In this document: positions 29,476-39,552 of the stretch, piece by piece | How the letters are laid out: every line of letters begins with the position of its first letter | Position numbering within the stretch: position 1 is the first letter of the stretch | Assembly: GCF_001655615.1 (NCBI RefSeq) | Contig: NZ_CP011567.1 | Span: forward strand, 4,287,001-4,351,000 | DNA length: 64,000 bases | Source: Pseudomonas sp. GR 6-02 | Lineage (GTDB): Bacteria; Pseudomonadota; Gammaproteobacteria; Pseudomonadales; Pseudomonadaceae | Direction of reading: 5' to 3' | Notes under the pieces: generated by a model | The model's database searches: none | Seen by the model: the letters and a program-made list of their open reading frames with translations, nothing else | What the model was told of the DNA's origin: nothing | Made by a program: the position numbers and the translations under genes

Positions 29476-30603
29476 ATGACCAGCATGCCCAGCCTTGAAC
29501 CCGACCTTGCCGTCGCAGCGACCCCACCCAAGCCTCCCCTGCTGAAACGGCTGGTGCTGCTGACGGCAGCCATCGCAGCCCTGGTGTTCATCGGGCTGTA
29601 TGCGAGCCATTGGTGGACTGCCGGGCGCTTCATCGAAGAAACCGACGATGCCTACATTGGTGGCGACGTCACGGTGATCGGCCCGAAAGTCGCCGGCTAT
29701 ATCGAAGAAGTGCTGGTGACCGACAACCAGAGGGTCAAGGCCGGCGATGTGCTGATCCGGATCGACGCCCGTGACTATCGCGCCAACCTGGCCAAGGCTG
29801 AAGGCGCGGTGGCCGCTGAAGAAGCGTTGCTCGCCAACCTCGACGCCACCGAACAACTGCAACACGCGGTGATCGGCCAGGCCCGCGCCGGTATCGATGC
29901 CGCGGGCGCCGAAACCGCGCGCTCGCGGGACGACAATGCCCGCTACAAACGCCTGGTGGGCAGCAATGCCGTCTCGGTGGAAAGCGCGCAACGGGCCGAC
30001 GCCACCTTCAAGACGGCCCAGGCGCAAAGTGCCCGGGCCCAGGCCGAACTGCTGGCCGCGCAACGCCAGTTGAACGTGATCGAAACCCAGAAACAACAAG
30101 CCCGTGCCGCATTGGTACAGGCGCGGGCCGAGCGTGATCTGGCGCAGTTGAACGTCGGCTACACCGAGTTGAAAGCCCCCGTCGACGGCGTGATCGGCAA
30201 TCGTCGGGCGCGGGTCGGCGCTTACGCCCAGGCCGGTTCGCAACTGTTGTCGTTGGTGCCGGCCAGCGGATTGTGGGTCGATGCCAATTTCAAGGAGGAT
30301 CAGCTAGCGCGGATGACGCCGGGCCAACGTGTGATCGTACATGCCGACGTGCTCAAGGGGCGTGAGTTCCACGGGCATCTGGACAGCCTCGCGCCGGCCA
30401 GCGGTTCGCAGTTCAGCGTGCTGCCACCGGAAAACGCCACCGGTAACTTCACCAAAATCGTCCAGCGGGTGCCGGTGCGGATCCTGCTCGACCCGGCGGA
30501 TGGCGTACTCGGTCATCTGCGTCCAGGCCTGTCGGTGACGGCCGAAGTGGACACCCGCGCCGAGCCTGAAGCGCAAACCCCAACCGTGGCCAGCGCGCCA
30601 TGA
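29476..30603 (+). CDS. emrA: EmrA-type membrane fusion protein of a multidrug pump
   Basis: A 375-residue HlyD-family adaptor with one N-terminal transmembrane helix (LVLLTAAIAALVFIGLYASHWW). It has a biotinyl-lipoyl-like domain (TDDAYIGGDVTVIGPKVAGYIEEV), a long alpha-hairpin rich in Ala, Gln and Arg (residues about 100-210), and a beta-barrel. It couples the inner-membrane EmrB-like transporter to an outer-membrane factor not encoded here. The stop overlaps the emrB start (ATGA). It diverges from fecI. Confidence 0.88.
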   Translation: MTSMPSLEPDLAVAATPPKPPLLKRLVLLTAAIAALVFIGLYASHWWTAGRFIEETDDAYIGGDVTVIGPKVAGYIEEVLVTDNQRVKAGDVLIRIDARDYRANLAKAEGAVAAEEALLANLDATEQLQHAVIGQARAGIDAAGAETARSRDDNARYKRLVGSNAVSVESAQRADATFKTAQAQSARAQAELLAAQRQLNVIETQKQQARAALVQARAERDLAQLNVGYTELKAPVDGVIGNRRARVGAYAQAGSQLLSLVPASGLWVDANFKEDQLARMTPGQRVIVHADVLKGREFHGHLDSLAPASGSQFSVLPPENATGNFTKIVQRVPVRILLDPADGVLGHLRPGLSVTAEVDTRAEPEAQTPTVASAP

Positions 30604-32192
30604 GCCGCGCCCTCGTCGCCCCCGCGCAACCGTTCAACGCCGCCAACATGGCGACGGCGACCAAGGTGTTCGCCTTCGCCACGATGTGCATCGGCATGTT
30701 CATTGCGCTGCTGGATATCCAGATCGTCTCGGCGTCGCTGCGTGACATCGGCGGCGGGCTCTCGGCGGGCACCGACGAAACCGCCTGGGTGCAGACCAGT
30801 TACCTGATCGCCGAAATCATCGTGATTCCGCTGTCGGGCTGGTTGTCCCGGGTGTTCTCGACCCGTTGGCTGTTCTGCGCCTCGGCGATTGGCTTCACCC
30901 TGGCCAGCCTGCTCTGCGGTGTGGCCTGGAACATCCAGAGCATGATCGCCTTCCGCGCCCTGCAAGGGTTTCTCGGTGGCTCGATGATTCCGCTGGTGTT
31001 CACCACCGCCTTCTTTTTCTTCACCGGCAAGCAACGGGTGATCGCCGCCGCAACCATCGGCGCAGTGGCATCGCTGGCGCCGACGCTGGGGCCGGTCATC
31101 GGTGGCTGGATCACTGACATTTCGTCCTGGCACTGGCTGTTCTACATCAACCTGGTGCCGGGGATTTTCGTCGCGGTGGCAGTGCCGATGCTGGTGAAAA
31201 TCGACCAGCCGGAATTGTCGCTGCTCAAAGGCGCCGACTACCTGAGCATGCTGTTCATGGCGGTGTTTCTCGGTTGCCTGGAATACACCCTCGAAGAAGG
31301 CCCGCGCTGGAACTGGTTCAGCGACAGCACGATTCTGACCACTGCGTGGATCAGCGGCCTGGCCGGATTGGCCTTCATCGGTCGAACCTTGTACGTGGCC
31401 AACCCGATCGTCGATCTGCGCGCCTTGAAAGACCGCAACTTCGCCCTCGGTTGTTTCTTTTCGTTCGTCACCGGGATCGGCTTGTTCGCGACGATTTACC
31501 TGACGCCGCTGTTTCTCGGCCGGGTGCGTGGCTACAGCGCGCTGGACATTGGCTTGGCGGTGTTTTCCACCGGGGTGTTCCAGATTATGGCGATTCCGCT
31601 GTACGCCTTTCTGGCCAATCGCATCGACCTGCGCTGGATCATGATGACCGGCCTTGGGCTGTTCGCCCTGTCGATGTGGGACTTCAGCCCGATCACCCAC
31701 GACTGGGGCGCCAGGGAATTGATACTGCCGCAAGCCTTGCGCGGGATCGCGCAACAACTGGCGGTGCCGCCGGCGGTGACCCTGACCCTTGGCGGGTTGG
31801 CACCGTCGCGGCTCAAACATGCTTCGGGGTTATTTAACCTGATGCGTAACCTTGGCGGCGCGATGGGGATCGCCGCGTGCGCGACCATCCTCAATGACCG
31901 CACCAACCTGCACTTCACCCGGTTGGCGGAGAACCTCAACAGCACCAACGAAGCACTCAATCAGTGGCTGTCCCAGGTCGGCCATAACTTCGCCGCCCTC
32001 GGCCAGAGTGGTGACATCGGCGTCACCGCCAGCCTGCGTCAGCTGTGGCTGCTGACGTATCGCGAAGCACAGACGCAAACCTATGGCGACGCGTTCCTGA
32101 TGATCATGGTCTGCTTCATTCTCGCCACGGCGATGGTGCCCCTGATGCGCAAGGTACAACCACCAGCCGCGCCGAGTGCCGATGCTCATTGA
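30600..32192 (+). CDS. emrB: EmrB-type DHA2 family MFS exporter
   Basis: A 530-residue proton-driven exporter with 14 predicted transmembrane segments. MCIGMFIALLDIQIVSASLRDIGGGL is the DHA2 motif D1 region, and ETAWVQTSYLIAEIIVIPLSGWLSR follows. A periplasmic loop late in the protein (THDWGARELI) precedes the last helices. Together with the adaptor it forms a tripartite pump; the drug or metabolite exported is unknown. Confidence 0.9.
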   Translation: MSRALVAPAQPFNAANMATATKVFAFATMCIGMFIALLDIQIVSASLRDIGGGLSAGTDETAWVQTSYLIAEIIVIPLSGWLSRVFSTRWLFCASAIGFTLASLLCGVAWNIQSMIAFRALQGFLGGSMIPLVFTTAFFFFTGKQRVIAAATIGAVASLAPTLGPVIGGWITDISSWHWLFYINLVPGIFVAVAVPMLVKIDQPELSLLKGADYLSMLFMAVFLGCLEYTLEEGPRWNWFSDSTILTTAWISGLAGLAFIGRTLYVANPIVDLRALKDRNFALGCFFSFVTGIGLFATIYLTPLFLGRVRGYSALDIGLAVFSTGVFQIMAIPLYAFLANRIDLRWIMMTGLGLFALSMWDFSPITHDWGARELILPQALRGIAQQLAVPPAVTLTLGGLAPSRLKHASGLFNLMRNLGGAMGIAACATILNDRTNLHFTRLAENLNSTNEALNQWLSQVGHNFAALGQSGDIGVTASLRQLWLLTYREAQTQTYGDAFLMIMVCFILATAMVPLMRKVQPPAAPSADAH

Positions 32193-32201
32193 GCCTGATT
32201 G

Positions 32202-32642
32202 TTACTCCTGAGGCATCTTGCGGAAACCCACGGCCAGGCGGTTCCAGCTGTTGATGGTGGAAATCGCCACCGTCAGGTCGACCATTTCCTTGGGGCTGAA
32301 CTCGGCGCTGAGCAGCGCATAGTCTTCGTCCGGCGCGTGGGTCAGGCTCACTTGGGTCATGGACTCGGTCCAGGCCAGTGCGGCGCGCTCGCGATTGGTG
32401 AAAAACGGTGCCTCGCGCCAGGCGGTCACGGCGAACAGCCGGCGTGGCGTTTCCCCGTCCTTCATGGCATCGGCAGTGTGCATGTCGATGCAGAAGGCGC
32501 AGCCGTTGATCTGCGAGGCGCGCAGCTTGACCAGTTCGATCAGCGACTTTTCCAGGGGCAGTTTCGAGACAGCGGTTTCCAGGGCCATCATGGCTTTGAA
32601 GGCGTCTGGGGAGGCAGTGTAGAAATCGATACGGGTTTGCAT
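32202..32642 (-). CDS. AhpD-like carboxymuconolactone decarboxylase family protein
   Basis: A 146-residue protein with the redox motif CAFCIDMHT (CxxC with a following His), the hallmark of the AhpD-like alkylhydroperoxidase subfamily. It probably reduces peroxides via a disulfide. The ATG at 32642 (MQTRIDFYTASPDAF) is the family start. It is convergent with emrB, ending ten bases from its stop. Confidence 0.9.
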   Translation of the reverse strand: MQTRIDFYTASPDAFKAMMALETAVSKLPLEKSLIELVKLRASQINGCAFCIDMHTADAMKDGETPRRLFAVTAWREAPFFTNRERAALAWTESMTQVSLTHAPDEDYALLSAEFSPKEMVDLTVAISTINSWNRLAVGFRKMPQE

Positions 32643-32807
32643 GGCGAGCTCCAATCACAATGGGTGTTGGCGCTACGTTAATGCGGACCTGAGGTTGAAC
32701 AAATAGCCAATTATTGGGAAGTTGAGGATGCCAATAGACCAGAAGAATTTCAGTGACAGTGCCGACGCCGACGCCTGCTCGCGAAGGCGCCGGAACAGGC
32801 AACCAAC

Positions 32808-34256
32808 CTATTGGTGACTACGATTGCGCAACCACTGCAAAAACCCTTTTTTCTCCACCACCTTGGGTGTTTCCTGACTCAGCGCCTGAGCCTTGTTCAA
32901 GCGGAAATCCAGCAACGTCTTCATCGCTTCACCGATGTCATGCCGCGCATCCAGGCACGGTTGGAGGTATTCCCTTTCGATCCGGTACAAGCTGCAGGTC
33001 GTCTTGGCTTTAAAGTCCGCCGGCATCGCCATATCGGACAAAATCCCGCCCTCGCCGATCACCTCTCCCGGCCCCATGCGCCCGCTTTCGATCTTGACCC
33101 CGCCGCGGCTCAGCTCCACCGACACGACGCCGGATTCAATGATGAACAGATGATCGCTGACCTCCCCCGCTGGCAGGATCATTTCTCCGGCGCGGAAGGT
33201 TTGCAGCTTCATGTTCTGGCTGAAGGTTTCTTTCTCTTCCTGACGCAGGGTCGAGAAGATGTTCGAGCTGTCCAACAACGCCCGTTGCCGTGACAAGGCC
33301 GCAGGAGCGTTGGGCTCGACGTTCGACAACAGGATGACGCCGGATGCCTGCAAGTGCCGGAACGCCAGGTCGAACAGCAGATTGCGCACCATGCGTTTCT
33401 GATCCATGGAGACCACGAAGCCGCTGATTTCATATTCCACGCCGGTGCTGCCGGAGCTTTTCAACGCCACGCACGGTGCCGGTTTGTCCAACAGAAAGCG
33501 GCACCCCTGCATGGCCCGCTCCAGGGCATCGATCACCGTTTGCGGACGCGCGTGGGGGCTCACTTGCAAACTGATCGAGACGCCGAAAATATCACTGGGC
33601 CGGCTGAAATTGATGATCTTGGCCTTGGCCGCCAGGGAGTTGGGGATCACCGCCATGCTGCCTTGGGAGGTTTGCAGGCGTGTAGCGCGCCAATCGATGT
33701 CGGTGACCCGACCTTCGGTGCCATCGATGGAGATCCAGTCACCCAGTTGATAGGGTTTGGTGGTGTTCAGGACGATCCCGGAAAACACGTCGCTGAGGGT
33801 ACTTTGCAAGGCCAGGCCGACGACGATCGCCAACGCGCCGGATGTCGCCAGCACGCCCTTGACCGGTAATTCGAGCACGTACGCCAGGGCAGCAATGACC
33901 GCGATCAGGAAAATCACCGCGCCGAGCAGGTCCTGCAACAAACGCCCGGTGTGCCCGACCCGTTGCATCATCACCGCGCCGAGCAATACTGTCAGGGTGC
34001 GCGCTGCGTATAGCCACCAGCCAATCTGCAAACCGGTTGCCGCCAGGTGCAACGGCACATTGTCGGCCCAGGGCGCCGGCGCCATGGGGTTCAAGCCTTC
34101 GTTGAACAGCAGCACGCTGAACAACGCGAAAATCACCACCCGCGCGGCCAGTTTCCAGTTGCTGCTACTGGCCGTGATCAAACGCCACAACACCAGATCG
34201 ATCAGGATCAGGATCAGCGCGCTAAGCAACGGGTGATTGGTGAGCAGTGACAGCAT
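32808..34256 (-). CDS. MscS-type channel fused to a cyclic-nucleotide-binding domain
   Basis: A 482-residue inner-membrane protein. About five N-terminal helices end in the MscS pore-lining helix (VLATSGALAIVVGLALQSTLSDVFSGIVLNT), followed by the MscS beta-domain (GDWISIDGTEGRVTDIDWRATRL). The C-terminal 150 residues form a cNMP-binding domain (HLFIIESGVVSVELSRGG, PGEVIGEGGILSDM). This is the bCNG architecture, which in studied members is gated by cyclic nucleotide rather than tension. The ATG at 34256 has TTGGAG upstream. Confidence 0.9.
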   Translation of the reverse strand: MLSLLTNHPLLSALILILIDLVLWRLITASSSNWKLAARVVIFALFSVLLFNEGLNPMAPAPWADNVPLHLAATGLQIGWWLYAARTLTVLLGAVMMQRVGHTGRLLQDLLGAVIFLIAVIAALAYVLELPVKGVLATSGALAIVVGLALQSTLSDVFSGIVLNTTKPYQLGDWISIDGTEGRVTDIDWRATRLQTSQGSMAVIPNSLAAKAKIINFSRPSDIFGVSISLQVSPHARPQTVIDALERAMQGCRFLLDKPAPCVALKSSGSTGVEYEISGFVVSMDQKRMVRNLLFDLAFRHLQASGVILLSNVEPNAPAALSRQRALLDSSNIFSTLRQEEKETFSQNMKLQTFRAGEMILPAGEVSDHLFIIESGVVSVELSRGGVKIESGRMGPGEVIGEGGILSDMAMPADFKAKTTCSLYRIEREYLQPCLDARHDIGEAMKTLLDFRLNKAQALSQETPKVVEKKGFLQWLRNRSHQ

Positions 34257-34392
34257 CAAGCAACTCCAACAATGGCCAATGGCGTGAAGATCTCACAGAT
34301 TGTAGGAGCTGGCGAAGCCTGCGATCTGCAAAACACCACAAAACCAATGTGGGAGATACCAGGTTGCAGAGCAACCCACTACTGCGTCGTAT

Positions 34393-35259
34393 TCAACCGC
34401 TCATCCGGCCGAACCGGCCCGACTGGAAGTCGCTGAAGGCCTGATGAATTTCCTGCTCGGTGTTCATTACAAACGGGCCGTGGCCGACGATGGGCTCGTC
34501 GATCGGCTCGCCGCTGAGCAGCAGCACGACTGCATCGTTGTCGGCTTCGAGGCTGAGCTGATCACCGTTGCGTTCGAACAACGCCAACTGCCCGTCACGC
34601 ACCAGTTCCTGACCATTGACCTGAACCGTACCGCGCAGCACCACCAGTGCGGTGTTGCGTCCTTCATGCAGATCCAGGGTCAGCAACTTGCCGGCGTTCA
34701 AGCGCACATCCCACACGTCGATCGGCGTGAAGGTCCGCGCCGGGCCTTTGTGGCCGTCGAACTCACCGGCGATCAAGCGCAGGCTGCCAGCATTGTTTTT
34801 CAGCGGGATACGCGCAATGTCGCCGTCGAGAATCGTCTGGTAACCGGGCTCGGCCATCTTGTCCCTGGCCGGCAAGTTGACCCACAGCTGCACCATTTCC
34901 AGGGTGCCGCCGGTTTTGGCGAAACCTTCGGAGTGAAACTCCTCATGAATGATCCCCGAGGCTGCGGTCATCCATTGCACATCGCCGGGGCCGATCTTGC
35001 CGCCGCTGCCGGTGGAGTCACGGTGTTCCAGCTCGCCCTTGTAGACGATCGTCACGGTTTCGAACCCGCGGTGCGGATGCTGACCCACGCCACGACGCTC
35101 GGTGGTCGGAGTGAATTCGGCGGGACCTGCGTGATCCAGCAGCAGGAACGGGCTGATGTGTTTGCCCAGATTGTCGTAGGAAAACAGCGTGCGAACCGGA
35201 AAACCGTCGCCGACCCAATGAGGTCGTGGACTGGTGTAGATACCGATGATGTTTTTCAT
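34393..35259 (-). CDS. Pirin family protein
   Basis: A 288-residue bicupin with the pirin metal motif HPHRGFETVTIVYKGELEHRD, plus HEEFHSE. Bacterial pirins are iron-binding cupins, some with quercetinase or regulatory roles. The C-terminal half is a second cupin (TALVVLRGTVQVNGQ). It diverges from the aldo/keto reductase, and the two share 240 bases of intergenic DNA. Confidence 0.92.
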   Translation of the reverse strand: MKNIIGIYTSPRPHWVGDGFPVRTLFSYDNLGKHISPFLLLDHAGPAEFTPTTERRGVGQHPHRGFETVTIVYKGELEHRDSTGSGGKIGPGDVQWMTAASGIIHEEFHSEGFAKTGGTLEMVQLWVNLPARDKMAEPGYQTILDGDIARIPLKNNAGSLRLIAGEFDGHKGPARTFTPIDVWDVRLNAGKLLTLDLHEGRNTALVVLRGTVQVNGQELVRDGQLALFERNGDQLSLEADNDAVVLLLSGEPIDEPIVGHGPFVMNTEQEIHQAFSDFQSGRFGRMSG

Positions 35260-35502
35260 CTTTGCCTCTGAATCTGTTGTGTGACGCGATGGATAAAGCT
35301 TAAAACCATGACCTTTGGCGCACTAGACTGCAAAAATCAGCCTCATCGTTCTATCTGGAGAACGATGGAGGAAGATTTTTTGATCTTCCAACAACCCATT
35401 CATGACTTGCGGTAAACAGTGCTTTGCCAAACCAGCGGTTTTTCTCAAGGGTGCAGCCGGGGATACTCCCGCCCATTCCCACTGCAACCCCTGGAGTCTT
35501 TG

Positions 35503-36306
35503 ATGTCTATTCCCGCATTCGGTCTTGGTACGTTTCGCCTGCAAGGCCAAGTGGTCATCGATTCGGTGAGCACCGGTCTTGAACTGGGCTACCGGGTCAT
35601 CGACACCGCGCAAATCTACGAAAACGAAGCCGAAGTCGGCCAGGCCATCGCCGCCAGCGGCATTGCCCGTGAAGAGTTGTTCATCACCAGCAAAATCTGG
35701 GTCGCCAACTTTGCCAAAGACCGGTTGATCGACAGCCTCAAAGAGAGCCTGGATAAGCTGCAAACCGACTATCTGGACCTGACCCTGATCCACTGGCCGT
35801 CACCGGAAGATCAGGTGCCGGTCGAAGAGTTCATGGGGGCGCTGCTCGAGGCCAAACGACTGGGCCTGACCCGTCGGATCGGCGTGTCCAACTTCACGGT
35901 CGACCTGATGAAGCAAGCCATTGCTGCGGTCGGCGCCGAGAACATCGCCACCAACCAGATCGAACTGCACCCGTACCTGCAAAACCGCAAGGTCGTCGAA
36001 TTTGCGCAAAGCCAGGGCATCCAGATCACCTCTTACATGACCCTGGCCTATGGCGAAGTGCTGAAAGATCCGCTCATCCAGCAGATCGCCGATCGCCTGC
36101 AGGCGACACCGGCCCAAGTCACCCTGGCCTGGGCCATGCAACTGGGGTACGCGGTGATCCCCTCTTCCACCAAACGCACCAACCTGCAAAGCAATTTGCA
36201 CGCCTGCACCCTGACCCTGAGCGACGCCGACATGGCGCTGATCGCGGGCCTGGATCGCGGCCAGCGGCTGACCAGCCCCAACGGCATTGCGCCGCGGTGG
36301 GACTGA
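35503..36306 (+). CDS. dkgB: Aldo/keto reductase, 2,5-diketo-D-gluconate reductase B type
   Basis: A 267-residue NADPH-dependent TIM-barrel reductase. The catalytic tetrad is visible as Asp-Tyr in [15 protein letters not shown], Lys in LFITSKIWV and His in LIHWPSPE. The late [11 protein letters not shown] is the cofactor-binding loop. The short form beginning [13 protein letters not shown] fits DkgB. The substrate in vivo is uncertain (small aldehydes such as methylglyoxal are typical). Confidence 0.9.
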   Translation: MSIPAFGLGTFRLQGQVVIDSVSTGLELGYRVIDTAQIYENEAEVGQAIAASGIAREELFITSKIWVANFAKDRLIDSLKESLDKLQTDYLDLTLIHWPSPEDQVPVEEFMGALLEAKRLGLTRRIGVSNFTVDLMKQAIAAVGAENIATNQIELHPYLQNRKVVEFAQSQGIQITSYMTLAYGEVLKDPLIQQIADRLQATPAQVTLAWAMQLGYAVIPSSTKRTNLQSNLHACTLTLSDADMALIAGLDRGQRLTSPNGIAPRWD

Positions 36307-36309
36307 GTT

Positions 36310-39300
36310 TCAGCCCTGACTTAAATCTTGGCTCAAGCGTTCATCCAGCGATGACATCGCGCGCTGCAATTGATCGACGGCTTCGTCGAGCAGCGCCGAA
36401 TCCCCCACATCGATGACACGCTCCAGTTGCTCGCAATGCTCAACCAAGCGCTGTGCCCGGACCATGCGCGCACCGCCCTTGATGCGGTGCGCCAGGTCGC
36501 GCAGCACACAGTGATTGCCATTGGCGTGCGCCTGGAGCAGATCATCCCGATCCACCCGGTTGGTCACCGTCAGTTCGCGCACCAGACGATCAATCAACGT
36601 GCGGTCCGCACCGACGTATTGCTCCAGGCCACTGAGGTCCATCTCCGGCGTTGAGGACTCTGCGACAGGTTCTGGTGTCTGGTTCAAAAACCTGGAGGCC
36701 AACCAAGTGTTCAGATCCGCCAGCAGGATCGGTTTGAACAGGCAGTCGTCCATGCCCGCCTCCAGGCATCGGGCCTTCTCCTCGGGCTGCGCATTGGCGG
36801 TACAGCCCAGAATCAATGTAGGTGGCAATCCCTTGGCACACTCTTCATCGCGGATTGCGCCCGCCAGTTCATAACCGCTGAGCCTGGGCATATTGCAGTC
36901 GGTAACCACCAGATCGAACTCATGTTTGCGCCACAGCTTAAGCGCCCGTGCGCCCTCTTCGGCCTCCAGAACATGATGCCCAAGGTGGCTCAGTTGCCGT
37001 GAAAGCAACAGTCGATTAGGCGGGTGATCGTCAACCACCAGAATCGTCAGTGGCCGCGTTGGCGCCTGCAATCCGCTCTCCACGGCCTCAATGGAAGGCA
37101 ACGACGGCAATGCGATCAGCTCAAGATTGATGTCGACCTGCGTGCCTTGTCCAAGGACGCTGTCGAGTTGCAACCGCCCGCCCATCATTTCGCACAGCGT
37201 GCGGCTGATCACCAACCCCAGGCCAGAGCCGCTTCGGGCTGACTGTCGGCCGTTATCGGCCTGGATGAACGGGCTGAACAACCGTTGTCGGTCGACGGTG
37301 CTGATGCCTATGCCGGTGTCTTCAATCTGCACGCTGACCGCCAGATGTCCTGACATGACGGCCGCCACTCGCAGCGTCAGGCTCACTTCACCCTCATGGG
37401 TGAACTTGATGGCGTTGCTCAGCAGATTGGACAGCACCTGTTTGAAGCGTGTGGGATCGATCAACACATCACAGTCACTGTATTCGTCCAGATCGATTCG
37501 CCACGCCAGCGCTTTCTGCCGTGCCAGGCCTTCGAAAACCCGACACACCGATTCCACCAGCCCCCGCAGATTGGCGCGCTCAGGGGTCAGGGATAAATGC
37601 CCTGACTCGATACGCGCGATATCCAGAATGTCGCCGATCAGCGCCAGCAATTGTTGTGCGGCACTGGACGCCACCTCAATGGCGCTACGGTCGGTGACGC
37701 CCTCGTCCGCACGCTTCAAGGCCAGTTCGAGCATGCCGATCAGGGCGTACAACGGTGTGCGTAGCTCGTGACTCATGGTCGCCAGAAAAGTGGTTTTGGC
37801 GCCATTGGCATCCTCCGCCTCAGCCTTGGCGTCCTGCAATTGCCGCAACCATTGCTGGCGCTGGCGGATCTGCCGACGCTGCCAGGCGATCCAGCCCAAG
37901 GCGAGCAACAGCAAGGCTCCCGCCACGGCAAACGCTTGAACAATGCCTTGGCGATGACGCAACCAATAGCTGTCATCCACCACCACGTCATTGCTCCAGC
38001 GGGCCACCAGATCGTCCATCTCCTGGGGCGAGATGCTCAGCAATGCCTTGTTCAGTATCGAGTGCAGCTCCAGCGCATCACTTCCGGTCGCCAAAGCGAT
38101 GCGTGCCGGTTCATCGCCCACGGTACTGCTGATGCGCAGACGCCCGCTGTAATACCGGGCAATCAGGTAGCGGGTCATGAACAACGAACTGAGCGCGGCA
38201 TCGGCTTCCCCCTTCATGACCATTTCCAGGCCTTGGGCCGGGCTTTGCACATCCAGCATCCGCACCTGCGGTGCCCTGGCAAGAATGAATGCGCGCATGG
38301 GATGACTGTGATAAATCGCCAGGCGTTTGCCGGCCAGATCGTCCAGCGTTCTCGGGCTGCCGGGGGTGACTGCACTGACCAGCGTGTATGGATTGGTGAC
38401 GTAAGGGCTGGTAAAACGCAGCCCGGCCACACCTTCAGTCGTGGGGATGAGCGCCGGCAATATGTCGATCTCGCCAGCCTTGAGTCGCTGGATCTGCTCG
38501 TCCAGGGATTGGCCCCGCTGCACGTCAAAGTTCAAACCGCTACGCTGGCTGATCAGCGTCAACAATTGCGCGGTCAACCCGCTGAATCGCCTTTCGGCGT
38601 CATAGAAAGTCAAAGGCGCAAAGTCCCCGACCACTCCGACGCTCACCGTCGGATGCTGATCCCGCCAGTGCTGTTCGCTGGCGCTCAGACTCACCCGCTG
38701 CAGACCCAGTCGATTGGCGCGGCCGGCACTCCATCGTTGCTCGATGGCAGAGCGTTGCTCCATCGGGATCGCCGCCAGTGCCTGGTCGACGATGTTTTTC
38801 AGGCGCGTATTGTCCCGCGCCAATGCGAAACCGAACGGGTTGGCGTCAAGGCCGGATGGCCCCATCAACTGAACGTTATTGTGGTAGTTGTTGTTGATCA
38901 GGTAATTGGCACTGATAAGGTCCCCGAGATACACATCAGCCTGCCTGTATGCCACGGCTCCGAGTGCATCGAGCGCCGATGGGTAACGTTGCAGATCAGC
39001 CTTGGGATAGAAGGCTTTGACGGTCTGCTCCGGCAGATAGTCGGCGACCATGGCGATGCGTTTACCCGCCAGATCCTCGGGCATGCGCTCGTCCAGTCTG
39101 GTGACCAGCATCGGCTGATCTTCGGCATAGGCGCTGGTTCGATTCAGTTCGGGATCGGCGGCCTCGAAGCTGTTGGAGGTTCCCAGCAGATCCAGGTCTT
39201 TGCGTTTGAGTGCCTCCATCGCCGACTCGCGTGTGCCGTAGCGCAGCACCTCGACGTTGACGTGCAGCAGTTGCGCAAGCAGCTCGACGTAATCGGCGGT

Positions 39301-39552
39301 AATGCCCTCCAGCTCATCGTGATTGCGCGTCAATTCGAAGGGCGGGTAGTCCGGCCCCGTTACTCCGACGCGCAACACCCGTTTGCTGACCAGCCAATTG
39401 CGGTCATCCATGCCCAGCTGGACGGCATAGCCATCCACCGTGGAGCGCCCCAGCAGGCGCAATGACTTAGGCTCGTCGGCTACCGCGACCAGGGCCTGCG
39501 ATGCAAGACATAGGATCAACACCCACAGGAAGATGCGCACGGTCGGGTTCAT
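36310..39552 (-). CDS. BvgS/EvgS-type hybrid sensor kinase
   Basis: A 1080-residue unorthodox kinase. A signal peptide is followed by two tandem periplasmic SBP_bac_3 (Venus-flytrap) domains (about 55-285 and 290-520), then a transmembrane helix (GIVQAFAVAGALLLLALGWIAW). HisKA has His595 (MSHELRTPL), HATPase shows NAIKFTHEGEV and GSGLGLVIS, the receiver has Asp885 (VVTDCNMP) and the HPt domain His1022 (LAHRIKGGA). It lacks the PAS domain of BvgS, so resembles EvgS. It directly follows the regulator gene (TGA-ATG, no gap). The ligand is unknown. Confidence 0.92.
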   Translation of the reverse strand: MNPTVRIFLWVLILCLASQALVAVADEPKSLRLLGRSTVDGYAVQLGMDDRNWLVSKRVLRVGVTGPDYPPFELTRNHDELEGITADYVELLAQLLHVNVEVLRYGTRESAMEALKRKDLDLLGTSNSFEAADPELNRTSAYAEDQPMLVTRLDERMPEDLAGKRIAMVADYLPEQTVKAFYPKADLQRYPSALDALGAVAYRQADVYLGDLISANYLINNNYHNNVQLMGPSGLDANPFGFALARDNTRLKNIVDQALAAIPMEQRSAIEQRWSAGRANRLGLQRVSLSASEQHWRDQHPTVSVGVVGDFAPLTFYDAERRFSGLTAQLLTLISQRSGLNFDVQRGQSLDEQIQRLKAGEIDILPALIPTTEGVAGLRFTSPYVTNPYTLVSAVTPGSPRTLDDLAGKRLAIYHSHPMRAFILARAPQVRMLDVQSPAQGLEMVMKGEADAALSSLFMTRYLIARYYSGRLRISSTVGDEPARIALATGSDALELHSILNKALLSISPQEMDDLVARWSNDVVVDDSYWLRHRQGIVQAFAVAGALLLLALGWIAWQRRQIRQRQQWLRQLQDAKAEAEDANGAKTTFLATMSHELRTPLYALIGMLELALKRADEGVTDRSAIEVASSAAQQLLALIGDILDIARIESGHLSLTPERANLRGLVESVCRVFEGLARQKALAWRIDLDEYSDCDVLIDPTRFKQVLSNLLSNAIKFTHEGEVSLTLRVAAVMSGHLAVSVQIEDTGIGISTVDRQRLFSPFIQADNGRQSARSGSGLGLVISRTLCEMMGGRLQLDSVLGQGTQVDINLELIALPSLPSIEAVESGLQAPTRPLTILVVDDHPPNRLLLSRQLSHLGHHVLEAEEGARALKLWRKHEFDLVVTDCNMPRLSGYELAGAIRDEECAKGLPPTLILGCTANAQPEEKARCLEAGMDDCLFKPILLADLNTWLASRFLNQTPEPVAESSTPEMDLSGLEQYVGADRTLIDRLVRELTVTNRVDRDDLLQAHANGNHCVLRDLAHRIKGGARMVRAQRLVEHCEQLERVIDVGDSALLDEAVDQLQRAMSSLDERLSQDLSQG

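Noticed and set aside
37768..39465. A 565-codon plus-strand frame opposite the hybrid kinase
   Set aside because: No domain or ribosome site; the minus strand encodes clear sensor, kinase and phosphotransfer motifs.
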